Source: Rhodospirillales bacterium
GTDB taxonomy: Bacteria; Pseudomonadota; Alphaproteobacteria; Rhodospirillales; Defluviicoccaceae
Assembly: GCA_016712375.1 (NCBI GenBank)
Contig: JADJRE010000043.1
Location: 62,001 to 126,000, forward strand
Length of the DNA: 64,000 nucleotides
Direction of reading: 5' to 3'
Part shown: positions 20,304 to 30,443 of the stretch, one piece after another
Layout of the letters: each line of letters starts with the position of its first letter
Numbering within the stretch: the first letter of the stretch is position 1
The notes under the pieces: model-generated
Told to the model about the DNA's origin: nothing
Databases searched by the model: none
What the model saw: the letters and a program-made list of their open reading frames with translations, nothing else
Made by a program: the position numbers and the translations under genes

Positions 20304-20738
20304 TCATCCGGGGCGGCCGATCGCAGTGCTCTCCCGCTGCTCGTCCCACGTGCTCGGCATCACCCGCGTCAACTCCTCGATCTGCATCCCCTTCGGCTGC
20401 CGACCATCGAGGATGGCTTCGACGATGTCCGGCGCCAGCAACGTCAGTCGCAACAGCCGGTTGACGAAGCTCCGGGTGACACTTTCAGCTTCGGCCAGTT
20501 CGCCGGCCGACCGGTACGCTTTGTCCTCCAGCATCCCCTTCCAGCGATGCGCCCGCGCCAGGGCGCGGATCAGCGTTTCGTCCGGCCGTGGCTTTGCCGG
20601 CGCCCAGGCGTCGCTGCCATCCGGCGCGATGATCGCCTTGCGGCCACCGAGCCGCTTCCAGGTCATCGGGATGCGGACGATAATCGTCGAGCCGTCGAGT
20701 TCCCAGTTATCACCGGCAATCCTTGGTTTCGCTTTCAT
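20304..20738 (-). CDS. small recombinase-associated protein
   Basis: 144 residues with a central helical stretch (ESVTRSFVNRLLRLTLLAPDIVEAILDGRQP), a pattern commonly found directly after or fused to large serine recombinases in alphaproteobacterial elements. It may be a DNA-binding directionality or accessory factor. Its start overlaps the recombinase stop by 4 bp (ATGA), so it belongs to that operon. The function is not known. Confidence 0.65.
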   Translation of the reverse strand: MKAKPRIAGDNWELDGSTIIVRIPMTWKRLGGRKAIIAPDGSDAWAPAKPRPDETLIRALARAHRWKGMLEDKAYRSAGELAEAESVTRSFVNRLLRLTLLAPDIVEAILDGRQPKGMQIEELTRVMPSTWDEQRESTAIGRPG

Positions 20739-22066
20739 GCTGCCACCCTCAATCGAAGCTCCTCAACCAGCGTCTGCAGCCCCTCGGCACGGAGCCGGAC
20801 CTGCATGCCCCCGGGCGCGAGATCGATCCTCTCGACCAGCAGCCGGACGATGCGCGCCTGCTCGGCAGGAAACAGCTCGTCCCACAGCGGCGCCAGCTCG
20901 GTGATAGCCTTGACGACGTCGCGCTCGGCAATGGCCTCGTCGCCGTCGCCCTTCGCTGCCGCCCAGGTCCGGGCAATGATCTCGGGCGTGCGCAGCAGGT
21001 GCCGCACCTGGGCGAGCACCGCTTCTTCGACCTCAGCTGCCGGCACGCTGCGCACCGGGCAGTCGGCGTAGCCCTGGCGGATGGCGTCGCTGGCGACGTA
21101 GTAGCGGTAGAGCCTGCCGGCCTTCCGCGTGTGCGACGGCGTCATCGCATGCCCACCCGGGGCGAAGATCAGGCCGCGCAGCAACGCCGGCGTCTGAGCG
21201 CGCGTACCGTTGGCGCGCGCGACCCGATTGGCGGCGAGAACGGCCTGCACCTTGTCCCAGGTCGCCGCGTCGATGATCGCCTCGTGCTCGCCGGGATGGC
21301 TCGTGCCTTTGTGCACCGCCTCGCCCAGGTAGGTGCGATTGCCGAGGATCTTGTAGATCGCGCCCTTGTCGACCGGCTTGCCCAGTCGCTGCTTGCCGTC
21401 CTGCGTCGTCCAGCATTTCGTGGTGTGGCCGGCGCGGCGGAGTTCCTGCGCCAACTTCGTCGCCGAGCCCAGCCGCAGGAAGCGGGTGAAGACCAGGCGG
21501 ACGAGCTCCGCCTCGGCCTCGTTCACCACCAGCTTGCGCTCGACGACGTCGTAGCCGAGCGGCGGGATACCGCCCATCCACATGCCGCGCGCGCGCGACG
21601 CGGCGATCTTGTCGCGGATGCGCTCGCCGATCACCTCGCGCTCGAACTGCGCGAAGCTGAGCAGGATGTTGAGCGTCAGCCGACCCATCGACGTCGTGGT
21701 GTTGAACGCTTGCGTGATGCTGACGAACGAGACGGTGTGCTTGTCGAAGATCTCGACGATGCGGGCGAAGTCGGTCAGCGAGCGCGACAGCCGGTCGACC
21801 TTGTAGACGACGATGACGTCGATCCGCCCGGCCTCGACATCGCGCAGCAGCCGCTGCAGTCCCGGGCGCTCCATGCTGCCGCCGGAGAACCCGCCGTCAT
21901 CATAGCGGTCCCCGACCAGCATCCAGCCCTCGCTCTTCTGGCTGGTGATATAGGCCAGCCCCGCCTCGCGCTGCGCGTCGAGCGAGTTGAACGCCATCTC
22001 CAGGCCCTCTTCCGAGGACTTCCGCGTGTAGATGGCGCAGCGCCGCTTGCGGACCGGTGTCTTCAC
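20735..22066 (-). CDS. large serine recombinase (resolvase/invertase family)
   Basis: About 443 residues from the GTG at 22066, which overlaps the stop of the upstream gene by 4 bp; an open frame upstream to 22222 lacks family residues. The catalytic domain shows AIYTRKSSEEG (nucleophile Ser), YDDGGFSGGSMERP, VVYKVDRLSRSL and SFAQFEREVIGERIRDK. Then comes a recombinase domain (PPLGYDV, RTYLGEAVHKG) and a partial zinc-ribbon region with coiled coil. It would integrate or excise the module (59-aa ORF, DUF2924 gene, recombinase, 144-aa ORF). Confidence 0.92.
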   Translation of the reverse strand: MKTPVRKRRCAIYTRKSSEEGLEMAFNSLDAQREAGLAYITSQKSEGWMLVGDRYDDGGFSGGSMERPGLQRLLRDVEAGRIDVIVVYKVDRLSRSLTDFARIVEIFDKHTVSFVSITQAFNTTTSMGRLTLNILLSFAQFEREVIGERIRDKIAASRARGMWMGGIPPLGYDVVERKLVVNEAEAELVRLVFTRFLRLGSATKLAQELRRAGHTTKCWTTQDGKQRLGKPVDKGAIYKILGNRTYLGEAVHKGTSHPGEHEAIIDAATWDKVQAVLAANRVARANGTRAQTPALLRGLIFAPGGHAMTPSHTRKAGRLYRYYVASDAIRQGYADCPVRSVPAAEVEEAVLAQVRHLLRTPEIIARTWAAAKGDGDEAIAERDVVKAITELAPLWDELFPAEQARIVRLLVERIDLAPGGMQVRLRAEGLQTLVEELRLRVAA

Positions 22067-22509
22067 TTGCCACTCCGGTGATTGCGCAGACCCCAGAAGA
22101 GGGGACCACTCCAGCGCGTGCCGGTGATCGCGCGTGCGATGGCGGACAGCGACTTGTAGCGCCGCCCCTGATACTCGTAGCCGTCGTCGAGCACGGTGGC
22201 GGTGTGCTCGACGCCCTGCCACGCGCGGATCAGCCGCGTGCCGCTGATCGGCCGGTCACCCTTGCGCACCGGCAGCTTGCCCTTCAGCCGCCGGTCTTCC
22301 TCCTCGACCAGCGCCTTCAGCTTTGCCTCCGCGCGTGCCGAGAGACCACCGAAAGCCAGCTCCTGAATGCGGTAGGCGAGACGCTTGACCAGGAACGGCT
22401 TGTTGAACGGCGGCGGCTCGCGACCGTAGAGCTCGCGCCACAGCTGCTTCAGCTCCGCCGCCGATTTCTCCGGCAGCGCCACCACCTGGGCCAAGACGCT
22501 GTCATGCAT
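22063..22509 (-). CDS. DUF2924 domain-containing protein
   Basis: About 148 residues from ATG 22509 (the frame extends back to 22542). Family features: ELKQLWRELYGREPPPFNKPFLVKRLAYRIQELAFGGLS, then GTRLIRAWQGVEHTATVLDDGYEYQGRRYKSLSAIARAITGTRWSGPLFWGL. DUF2924 proteins nearly always precede a serine recombinase in alphaproteobacteria, and the GTRWSGPxFFGL end resembles a DNA-binding RAMA-like domain. Both ends overlap neighbouring genes (8 bp and 4 bp). Confidence 0.9.
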   Translation of the reverse strand: MHDSVLAQVVALPEKSAAELKQLWRELYGREPPPFNKPFLVKRLAYRIQELAFGGLSARAEAKLKALVEEEDRRLKGKLPVRKGDRPISGTRLIRAWQGVEHTATVLDDGYEYQGRRYKSLSAIARAITGTRWSGPLFWGLRNHRSGK

Positions 22510-22681
22510 GGCGTTTTCTTCGTCCACCAAGGGTTCGGCCATGCACGCTCTGCCGGGCGGTGAAGTCCAGGGAAACGTCTCCGGTGCCGGCGGCCTGCGC
22601 TTCGCGTCGTCGCGCGCGCAAGCGGATCAGCCCGGCAGCCAGGATCTCGCCAATCTCGCGCAGCCGCTCGTCGGTGCTCAT
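22502..22681 (-). CDS. short ORF that heads recombinase/DUF2924 modules
   Basis: 59 residues from ATG 22681, STDERLREIGEILAAGLIRLRAR..., with SLDFTARQSVHGR later. I know close relatives as small hypothetical proteins standing first in DUF2924/recombinase operons. The frame is open upstream only because it is in phase with the truncated caspase-like gene. It overlaps the DUF2924 start (ATGCATGA). Confidence 0.7.
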   Translation of the reverse strand: MSTDERLREIGEILAAGLIRLRARRREAQAAGTGDVSLDFTARQSVHGRTLGGRRKRHA

Positions 22682-23098
22682 GCGGTAACCGTGGCCGCAA
22701 AAATACAATACGGCGAGGTTGTCCTTGTGAGAGGCCAGCCGCCCCGTCCAGTTTTTTGCCGCCGCTTCTACTTTATCAAAAGTCGCCTCCGGAGGTATGA
22801 CCGGTGCGGCGCCGGCCGGACGCGGCGGAGCGTAGGAATGCGGCTCGTCCTCGGAGAGCAGAAGAGACACGCTCACCAGCGGCTTCTGCCGGTTTTGAAA
22901 CTCCTTAATGAACCAGTCCGACACGGCCCTTGCTGAAATGGGCGGCGAAGTGAGTTGCGGCAGATCGCCGGCGACGAGGCTCGCCCCGGGACCCTTGCCG
23001 AATTTGTACCTGCCGACCCCTATAATCATCACGTGCGTGCCTGGCTCATCGATGCGGTGGGTGTCGTCGAAAAAGACCAGGGCGGGGTCGGTAATCAT
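22682..23098 (-). pseudogene. caspase-like (peptidase C14) protein, truncated after the catalytic His
   Basis: Starts at ATG 23098, 7 bp after the MBL-gene stop. The remaining ~139 residues are the first half of a caspase fold: HVMIIGVGRYKF, PISARAVSDWFIKEF, a variable loop, and LAVLYFCGHGY with the catalytic His. The sequence then passes in frame, without a stop, into the first ORF of the recombinase module. The half carrying the catalytic Cys is missing and was not found on the far side of the module. It is probably inactive as a protease. Caspase-like enzymes are common effectors in bacterial conflict systems. Confidence 0.75.
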
Positions 23099-23105
23099 GC
23101 CGCAG

Positions 23106-24560
23106 CTACTGCACCATGTAGTCGATGAACAGACCGCCGGGGTCGATATGGACCGATGTCCGGAACTGCGCCCACTCATCATCGCCCGGTCCCGGGGCCG
23201 GCGGTGGGTCGTCCGGCTGCGGCCATGCCACGTCGGCGCGCAATATGCGGCCTTTCGTCAGCACCGTGAGCCGACGCAGCAGGGGATCCGCCGGCATCCG
23301 CCACTTCTTCGTATCGTTGGCAAAGGTCTGATCGACCGGAATAGCCGCGACCAGGCGGCCATCGGTCATCGACTCGAGCCCGTCTTCCTTGCGGGTGGCG
23401 TTCTCGCTGCCGTGGTGCCCCACCTTGTAGAAGACGGTGCGCTGCAGCAGATCCCGCGCGGTTACCGCGGCCGACCGACCCGCCTGTTCCGCGCTCCACT
23501 GCAAGCCGAGCCACGACCTCCAGCTACCGATCTGCGCGTCGGCCGGGAACAGCAGGACACGCTCGTCGTCCAGCTCGAAGGCGAGCACTAGGCTCGTATT
23601 GTTGGTGGCGCTGTCGAGCTGCAGCGCCATGCGCGCCGACGAGACCAGCCATTCGTTATCGATGCGCCGCCAGGCGGCGTCCTCGTCGTTGTAGGACTTG
23701 TAGAGGTGCGCGAGGGCGTCGTTCTTAAGGATTTTATCCGTGTGTTCGCTCAGCCAGCGTAGCGACGGGTGGAACGGGAAGGACTTGTCGTCGGGCTCCT
23801 CGCCGGCTGTTTGCGTAAGGGCCGCCAAGTACAGGCTATCGATCCCGGCGATCTTGTAGATATCGGTGCCGGCTTTGCCGCGCAGATCGCGGAGCGCCGC
23901 CGGATCCCGCGGCGGCCCGAGAACATAGACCCTGAGCCCGCCACCCCACTCCGGCTTGAGAACGTCGCCCGGCTTGCAAAAGGTCGGCGACGGGCCGTTC
24001 TTTCGTTCGGTGACCGCCTTCATCGCGAACCCGGTATTCTCGGAGAACGCCGCCAGCGAGGCGCCCTCCGCCGGCCCGCCATAAAATCCCAGCAGTTGCG
24101 CGATCGCGCTCCCGTAGTCCTCGGCCTCCGGCGAGCGGATCCGCGCCAGTTGGTTCAGCGCCATATGCACCGCTTGTAGCCGCATCCGCTTTTCTTCCTT
24201 GAACCGTTGCGCGACCGGATCATTGGTATCCTCGGTCCAGGCCACCCAGATGCGGTCCACCCTCAGCGCATCGAAGATGTCGCCGGCTTGCTGGAACCCG
24301 GAGACATGGTCCCAGTGCTCGTGGGTCGCCACCAGGACGTCGAGGTGACCTCCCGTCTCGTCGCGAATGCTTTCGGCGACGCGTTCGATTTTCTGCTTTC
24401 CGTTGGCGGTGCCCTGCAGCACGCCGCAATCGATCAGCACGTGGCGGGGGCTCCCGCCGCCGACGAACGTCAGAAGGAAACAATCGCCGATACCGAGCCG
24501 GTACATCCGGATGCGCGCAAACGCACCGCTCGGACAGTTCGCGCTGAAGGTATCACCCAT
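23106..24560 (-). CDS. metallo-beta-lactamase-fold hydrolase (ComEC/MBL-like)
   Basis: About 484 residues from ATG 24560, overlapping the upstream protease gene by 8 bp (ATGGGTGA). Seen: MYRLGIGDCFLLTF, VLIDCG, the metal motif ATHEHWDHVSGF (HxHxDH with Glu in place of the first-pair spacer), then VLLFPADAQIG and YKVGHHGSENATRKE, as in stand-alone ComEC-type MBL proteins. It is a cytoplasmic metal-dependent hydrolase or nuclease of unknown substrate. Such MBL proteins recur with proteases and caspases in conflict loci. It is translationally coupled to the double protease. Confidence 0.82.
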   Translation of the reverse strand: MGDTFSANCPSGAFARIRMYRLGIGDCFLLTFVGGGSPRHVLIDCGVLQGTANGKQKIERVAESIRDETGGHLDVLVATHEHWDHVSGFQQAGDIFDALRVDRIWVAWTEDTNDPVAQRFKEEKRMRLQAVHMALNQLARIRSPEAEDYGSAIAQLLGFYGGPAEGASLAAFSENTGFAMKAVTERKNGPSPTFCKPGDVLKPEWGGGLRVYVLGPPRDPAALRDLRGKAGTDIYKIAGIDSLYLAALTQTAGEEPDDKSFPFHPSLRWLSEHTDKILKNDALAHLYKSYNDEDAAWRRIDNEWLVSSARMALQLDSATNNTSLVLAFELDDERVLLFPADAQIGSWRSWLGLQWSAEQAGRSAAVTARDLLQRTVFYKVGHHGSENATRKEDGLESMTDGRLVAAIPVDQTFANDTKKWRMPADPLLRRLTVLTKGRILRADVAWPQPDDPPPAPGPGDDEWAQFRTSVHIDPGGLFIDYMVQ

Positions 24561-27500
24561 TGATCTCGTCCCCCTCGTCCGCGTGCAGCATGGCAAAGCG
24601 CTGCCCCAGTCCGTTGAGCCCAGTGTCATCGAAGTAGGTGGCGAACAAAGATGTGGCCGGACGGGAATAAAACGCTATTTGCCGATCCCGGCGCGCTTGG
24701 CTTAATATGTTCTTACAAATAATATAGTTGATCTTGCTCTGCTCAAGATCCGCGATGATCGTACAGCCGCCGCCAAATGCGAAAAGCGCACCGTCGCCGG
24801 CCTTGCCGCTGCTCACTTTTTTCTCCTGAACCAGCGACATGACGATCTGCCCTTGCGTGGTGTTGTAGGGGCCGCGTTTTCTAGCCAGCCGGAGCGAATG
24901 CACCTCAAACTTTTCATCGCCCGCAGAAAAATCGAGGCCCAAGGGGATCGTGACGCGCGCCCGCACCGCCTTATCTTTGATCTTCTTGATCTCACGCTTG
25001 ATTTGATCGTGGATAATGGCGCGCCAGCGCCACGCGTGCCGGAAAATAGCTTCCCGCTCGTCGCCCTTTCTTGTTCTGCTTCGCCGCCCACTGTTCAAAT
25101 ACTCGGACTCGGTGGCGAAGGTGCGAAGCTTACGCAGCACCGGCGCGAAGAAATTGGAAACTTCGCGCCCCTCGCTTTCGGCCGGCTTCCAGCACAGGGT
25201 GTCGACGGAAAGCGTGGCCAGGTCCATTGGATAGATCCCTTGTCGGCGGAACGCATCGACGAATGCGACGCGGTAGCAGAGCGGGTCGTAGGGAACGAGG
25301 TCCAAGTCTGCGGTGATCAGGGCCCGCAGATAGTCGCCGAACGTGAGGTCGAGCGGAGGACAGTAGTCCAAGGCGCGGATGCACATTGAGAGAACGTGCT
25401 GCGCCGCTTTTGCCGCCTCTTCGCTGAGCCTGCCGACCAGATCGGGATGGATGGCTCCCGACGGCAAGACGCCGGTGCCGCTGGTGGCGATCCGGATCAG
25501 ATCGGCCGATCTGCGTTCGTAAATGCCGAGGAACGCATCGAAGACGGCGGCCACCAGTAACGCGCCGCGGTAGTGCGGTTCGGTGACGGTTTGGTAGGCG
25601 GTGGGGTCGGGCTGCAAGGCTCGCCACTGACCAGTCTTCGAGTCGGTTTCGCCGATGTAGCTGCGCAGCGCTCCGCGCAGGCCGGTGGCTTCCCCGAACT
25701 GCGTGGCGAGTTCTCCCAGCATGTTGCGCGCGCGGAGATCGCCGCGAGTCTTGGCGATCTGATGGTTCAGAACCGCCGGCTTCGAGAAGTGCTGGAACAG
25801 CGCCACAATGTCGGCGAACGCCTCATGAAACGCCAACTGATCCTCGTTGCTCGGGCGCTGGAAGGCGCGATGCATGCCGTCAAGCAGGGCATGGGTGGTC
25901 TCGTGGGCAACGATGTCGTGGGCGAGACAGGTGAAGACCATGCCCTGCGGGTAGAGCCGGCCGGGGTCACGCGCCGCGGCCGGGAAGTAGCCGAACAGGA
26001 GCGCCTTCTTTTCCGGATGATAATAGGCGTTTGCCTCGCGCAGCGCGTGCGGATAAATGCGCAATTGCGCCACATAATCGTAATCCTTGCGGCCGTGCAT
26101 GCGGGGTGACCACAGCGCCTTGCGGCCGAGAGCCGACTCGAACGTCTCGATGGTCTTCATCGCCACCGCGTAGACGAACTGCTGATGAAACTTGGGATTG
26201 CTTTCTGTCGGCGGCAGCCCGTCGGTCGCAAGAATGTTGGGATTGTCGAGATCTATCGGCGCGTAATACCCGCCGCTCGCCGGGTCGTAGTCGATTACCT
26301 CCAGGTACTCACCGACCGGGCCGGGCCTGAGGTCGTCTTCCCAACGGACGTCGAAGACAATTTGGCTGATGTCCGTCGCCTCCAGCCGCGTCGCGAGGTC
26401 GGGATCGAAGGCGTACCCCCGCAAGCGCCGGCAGGTGGGCCTCATCAGCAAAACCTCCCCTTCCGTCTTGCCGTAAGGCAGGGACTTGTCTGGAAGGGCG
26501 CGCAGGTCGGGTCCGGCGAACCGGCTCGTATAAACCCTCTTCAGATACGTACGCAGTGTTGCCGAGGCGTGCTCGCTAGCGATGGTTGCCTCAAGAAACC
26601 GTTTAACCTCCTGCACCGGCAGCTCCGCCGCCGGCAGGTCAGGATCGGAGATGGTCTGCTCGATCTCCTCGTCGCGCTGCAGCAACTGCAGGGCCTCCAC
26701 CTCCAGCATATCGCGCGGAGCCGGAGCAGCGACGCCTTGGCCCGTCAGGATGTGGAGGATGGGAAAGCTTGCGGCATCCTCAGGGGTCTTGACCAGCTCC
26801 TGGGCCGCGGCCGGCCGTTCCTCCAGCGCCCTCGCCGCTTGCAGGACCCCCTGACCGAGGAACGTGCGTGAATTGGGCAAAGACTTATCCGCTGAGGCGA
26901 ACAGCGCCCGCCGCACCGCCTCGACGACCATCCACGGCTCGTTGTAGGATAGGTTGCCCTTGTGCTTCTGCAGCCACAGCGCGGCGGCTGCGGCGATTTG
27001 CGGGGTCGCCGAGGAAGTGCCGCCGCCGTCCATGTCGATGATGCCGGGACAGTTGATCTCAGCCCATGGCGTGTTCGGCGTGAACGCCGCGAGCGCCGTA
27101 TCCATCTTGCTGTCGGGACCAAAGTTGCCGGCCATTTGTCCGAACCCGACATTGGCGCGAATGTACGGCCGGCGGTTCGCCATGATGCCGCAGGCGGCGA
27201 TGACCCGACGGAAACGAGCGGGATAAACGATCGATTGCGGCGAGCCGAGCTTGTTGTTGCCGGCGGCGGTTACAAGGCAAATGCCGGCCTCATAGGCGCG
27301 GTTGACCACCTCTGCCCACGCTTTCGAGGCAACGCCCCCCATGCTCATCGATACCACATCGGCGCGCAGCGCGCCGTTGGCGTTCGGCGCGATCAGGTAG
27401 TCGATTGCTTCGACGAAGGCGCTGGTCGCCAACAGGATCACCGACGTGGCGATACGCACCGGGATGACTTCAGCGAGCGGAGCACCGCCCAAAAATCTCC

Positions 27501-28415
27501 GGTGGTTGCGATCATGCCGCCGGCGAGGATGCCGATGGTACCGGTGCCGTGCCCGGGGTTGTTGAACAGGCCGCGCTCGAATGGATCGGAGGCGTCATCG
27601 GCGGGCTGGTTGTCGTGGACGAAGTTGCGCTGCAGATCGAGCCGCAAGACGGCGGGCTTGGCCTGGTGAGAGAAATCAAAGCCGGTGTCGAGGATGCCGA
27701 GGCGAACCGGGCCCGGATGATCACCGTTGACCTCGTCGCGGGCCACTTTCAGCTGCGAGAAGTCATCGCGCAAATGCCAAGCGAATCCCGGTCCCTGCGG
27801 ATATTCGCCGTCCTGATCGTTAAACTCGCAGGTCTCGCCCGGCCCCGCGGCAAAACCCTTCTTCGGACGCACGAGGTTCTCGTAGAGCCACGGATTCAAG
27901 AAGTCAGGCTCCGCGTAGAGGCCGGGTGCACCCGGCACCCCCCGTTCAGACGCCGCCTTGTACGCGAGTTCCCACAGGTCGGCGCTGGAGACGGCGGCGG
28001 GACTGGCTTCGGCCAGGTACCAGCGGGATGCCGCGGCGGCTCCCAGCGTGGTGGTCGCCTCGTTAGGGCAGAGCGGCCGCAGGCGGAAGGTGGTTCCGTC
28101 GAGACCGAAGGGACGCCGCTCCAAATCCGCGCCGACCTGCCGCGGCATTTTGATGAGCAAACGCGGTGGAAAAGCCTCCTTGACGTCCACGTCCGTCCCC
28201 CCCCCGCCCGCCTTCAAGTAGCGCAAAAAGGCAGGCGAATTATAGACCCGCACAAATGGGTGGGCAACTGTTGTCCTGTAGACAGCGCGTTGGGTTGTCC
28301 GGTTCAGGTATCGCACGAAGTGCGGTCGTGGATGGGTGGCGTCACTGGCTCCAGCTAAATTATAGCAAGCTGCCCTCCGGCGCGCCAAATCTTCTGCTGC
28401 AGGCATCCAATACAT
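24553..28415 (-). CDS. subtilisin-like (S8) protease fused to thermolysin-like metallopeptidase (one frameshift)
   Basis: Reconstructed ~1287 residues. An N-terminal region of ~230 residues without a known fold is followed by the S8 domain: LGILDTGFDFS (Asp), NNPGHGTGTIGILAGG (His) and GGGTSSATPQIAAAAALW (Ser). After a linker, a second catalytic unit contains DIVAHETTHALLDGMH (HExxH) and, ~30 residues on, AFHEAFADIVALF (downstream Glu), the gluzincin/thermolysin arrangement. The C-terminal ~300 residues are unknown. The frame breaks at ~27488 inside the S8 domain; reading TTTTT as six T gives GDFLGGAPLAEVIPVRIA. The start is uncertain: ATG 28415, or GTG 28253, which begins VRVYNSPAF. There is no signal peptide. 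Confidence 0.82.
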
Positions 28416-28678
28416 CGCTAACGCAATTGCCGCGCACGCCGGTCATCCGGAAAACGAGCGCGCGGATGCGCTGGCATCGGCCGCCGCCCGCGAGGCGCGC
28501 GCCTGTGCAGAATCGCTGGCTCCTACGGCCAGGCGAACCGATCGCTGATCGACCGGCAGAGGCCGGCCCGGACTTGCTCGCTGCGTGCCGCGAGCCGCTG
28601 GACTTGCCGCCGCAATCAACCCTAAACTTTCAATTTGGCACGAGCGGAATGTGCCGGGGCGTCGGCTGGGGGCGGGCG
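28416..28678. promoter_or_regulatory. divergent promoter region between the two arms of the conflict island
   Basis: The leftward protease-MBL-caspase operon and the rightward TIR-SLOG operon start on either side of this 263-bp gap (425 bp if the protease starts at 28253), so both promoters must lie here. AT-richer patches around 28350-28390 and 28615-28640 are the likeliest sites. No operator was recognised. Confidence 0.4.
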
Positions 28679-29874
28679 ATGTACGAGACGAGCCGGTATT
28701 ACGTGGCTGTCCTTGATCCGCAAGATTCGGGACTGCGCGACAACCTTGAACGGGAACTGCAGCAGCGGGTATGCGAGCTGGGGCTCGATCCGCAGCAGGC
28801 GCTGAGTATCATCGGAGCCGACGAGGTGGCGGCGCGGATCGGCCGGAATCCTGTGGTCGGGGTTTACCGCGGCGGGCGGCGATCCGATTCGGCGTGCATC
28901 GAGGCGCTGAAGTTGCTGCGCTCCGCCGGCGCGCACCTGCTGCCGCTGGTCGACACCCTCGACACCTATGCGCAGTCGGTTCCGGCGGTGCTGCACCCGA
29001 TCAACGGCCTGGTCATCGGCCCCTCCGACCCGGACCTGCACGAGGCTGTTGGCCGCATCCTGGAAATGCTGCGGCTGTTGCGGACGAAGCGGCGGCTGTT
29101 CATCAGCTACCGCCGCATCGAGTCACGCGAAGCGGCGCTGCAGCTGTACGACACGCTGCAAAGCAGGCGCTTCGACGTGTTCCTTGATACGCACGGCGTT
29201 CAGGCGGGCGACCGGGTGCAGGACGAACTGGGGCAGCGCCTGCTCGATGCCGACGTCATGGTGTTCCTGGACACCACGGGTGCGATCGCCAGCACCTGGA
29301 TCCAGCATGAGATCGAGGTGGCCAACAGCCTCGCAATCGGCGTGCTGCAGGTCATCTTTCCGCGGCCAATGCCTTCGGCAGTCCAGCTCGACCGTGCGCT
29401 GTTTACCGAGTTGTGCGATCCGCTGGAGCTGTTTGACACGGACTTTGAAGGCACCGCGTACGCCCGCGAGGGCGGCGAGCGGCTGAAGCCGGAGACGCTG
29501 GAGCGGATCGCCATCGAGGTGGAGGGGCTCCGCGCCCGCAGCATGGCGGCGCGCCGCAATCGCCCTGACCTCGCGGCTGCTCGCCGCCCTCGACGACCGG
29601 CCGCAGCCGCGGGCCTACACGGTGGAGCCGGGCCGCTCCATCACCGTGCGCACGGGCAGCGGCGGTGACGTCGTCATCTGCCCGCAGATCGGCGTCGTCG
29701 ACTCGTCGTGCCTGTTCGCCGCCGAGAGCGACGCCAAGAGTGCGCGAGCGGTGGTGCTGTACGATCCGACGGGGTTGCGCCACAAGTCACGCCAGCACTT
29801 GGATTGGCTTTGCCGGCACCAAGATCGATCCCGTCTCGCTGCTGGAGACGGAACAGTGGGTCAGCCGGCAATGA
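28679..29874 (+). CDS. TIR-domain protein 1 (two frameshifts)
   Basis: Reconstructed ~397 residues. Residues 1-~125 form a Rossmann-like region (YYVAVLDPQDSG...NPVVGVYRGGRRSD). The TIR domain (~140-270) has RRLFISYRRIESREAALQLYDTL, FDVFLDTHGV, DADVMVFLDTTGAIAS and STWIQHEIEVANS; the WxxxE element holds the presumed NADase Glu. A short C-terminal beta region follows. Frame breaks near 29562 and 29808. The stop overlaps the SLOG gene by 4 bp (ATGA). TIR domains in bacterial immunity cleave NAD+ or make signalling nucleotides, and the SLOG partner is consistent with that. Confidence 0.8.
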
Positions 29875-30443
29875 AGACGGTGTTTCTCTCGGCGAGCATC
29901 CCCGACCCGAAACGCGATCCGCGCTTCTTCAAGACGGCGGACGTGGTCGCCATTGCCGAGGCGGTTCACGCGCTGTGTACGGTGGTGCTACCGGAAGACC
30001 GGCTGGTCTTCGGCGGCCATCCCGCGATCACGCCGATCGTCCAGCGGATCGCAGTGCTGCTCGACCGGCAACGCTCCGTCGCCATCTTTCAGTCGGCGTT
30101 CTTCGTCGGCGAATTTCCGGAGGAAGCGAAGAAGTTCCCGAACATCGTGGTCACCGAGCGGGGGCGGGATCGCGGCGACAGCCTACGGATCATGCGGGAG
30201 GCGATGCTGAAAGCCCGCCCCTTCGCCGGGGTGTTCGTCGGCGGCATGGAAGGGGTGATCGACGAGTGGCGGCTGCTGCAGGAGCTGCATTCCGGAACGC
30301 CGGCGTGGCCGATCCCCACCACCGGCGCCGCCGCCCGCATCCTGTTCGACAGCCGCGAGTTCGACCGGGACCGGCGGTTTGACGAGACGTTGCGGACCGA
30401 CCCAGTCTACGCCCGCCTGTTCCGGCGCCTGCTTGCGCCCTGA
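29871..30443 (+). CDS. SLOG-domain protein
   Basis: An intact 190-residue protein: MKTVFLSASIPDPKRDPRFFK, AVHALCTVVLPEDRLVFGGHPAITPIVQRIAVLL, SLRIMREAMLKARPFAGVFVGGMEGVIDEWRLLQE, then PTTGAAARILF. This is the SLOG Rossmannoid fold (lysine-decarboxylase-like nucleotide sensor). In Thoeris the SLOG domain of ThsA binds the TIR-made cyclic ADP-ribose signal, so this protein may bind or process a TIR product. It is a separate chain here, translationally coupled to TIR protein 1 and followed 14 bp later by a second TIR gene. Confidence 0.8.
   Translation: MKTVFLSASIPDPKRDPRFFKTADVVAIAEAVHALCTVVLPEDRLVFGGHPAITPIVQRIAVLLDRQRSVAIFQSAFFVGEFPEEAKKFPNIVVTERGRDRGDSLRIMREAMLKARPFAGVFVGGMEGVIDEWRLLQELHSGTPAWPIPTTGAAARILFDSREFDRDRRFDETLRTDPVYARLFRRLLAP

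Noticed and set aside
23106..24560. MBL-fold gene as a true beta-lactamase or RNase J
   Set aside because: There is no signal peptide and no beta-CASP domain, and the GHHGSEN motif points to the ComEC-like MBL group.
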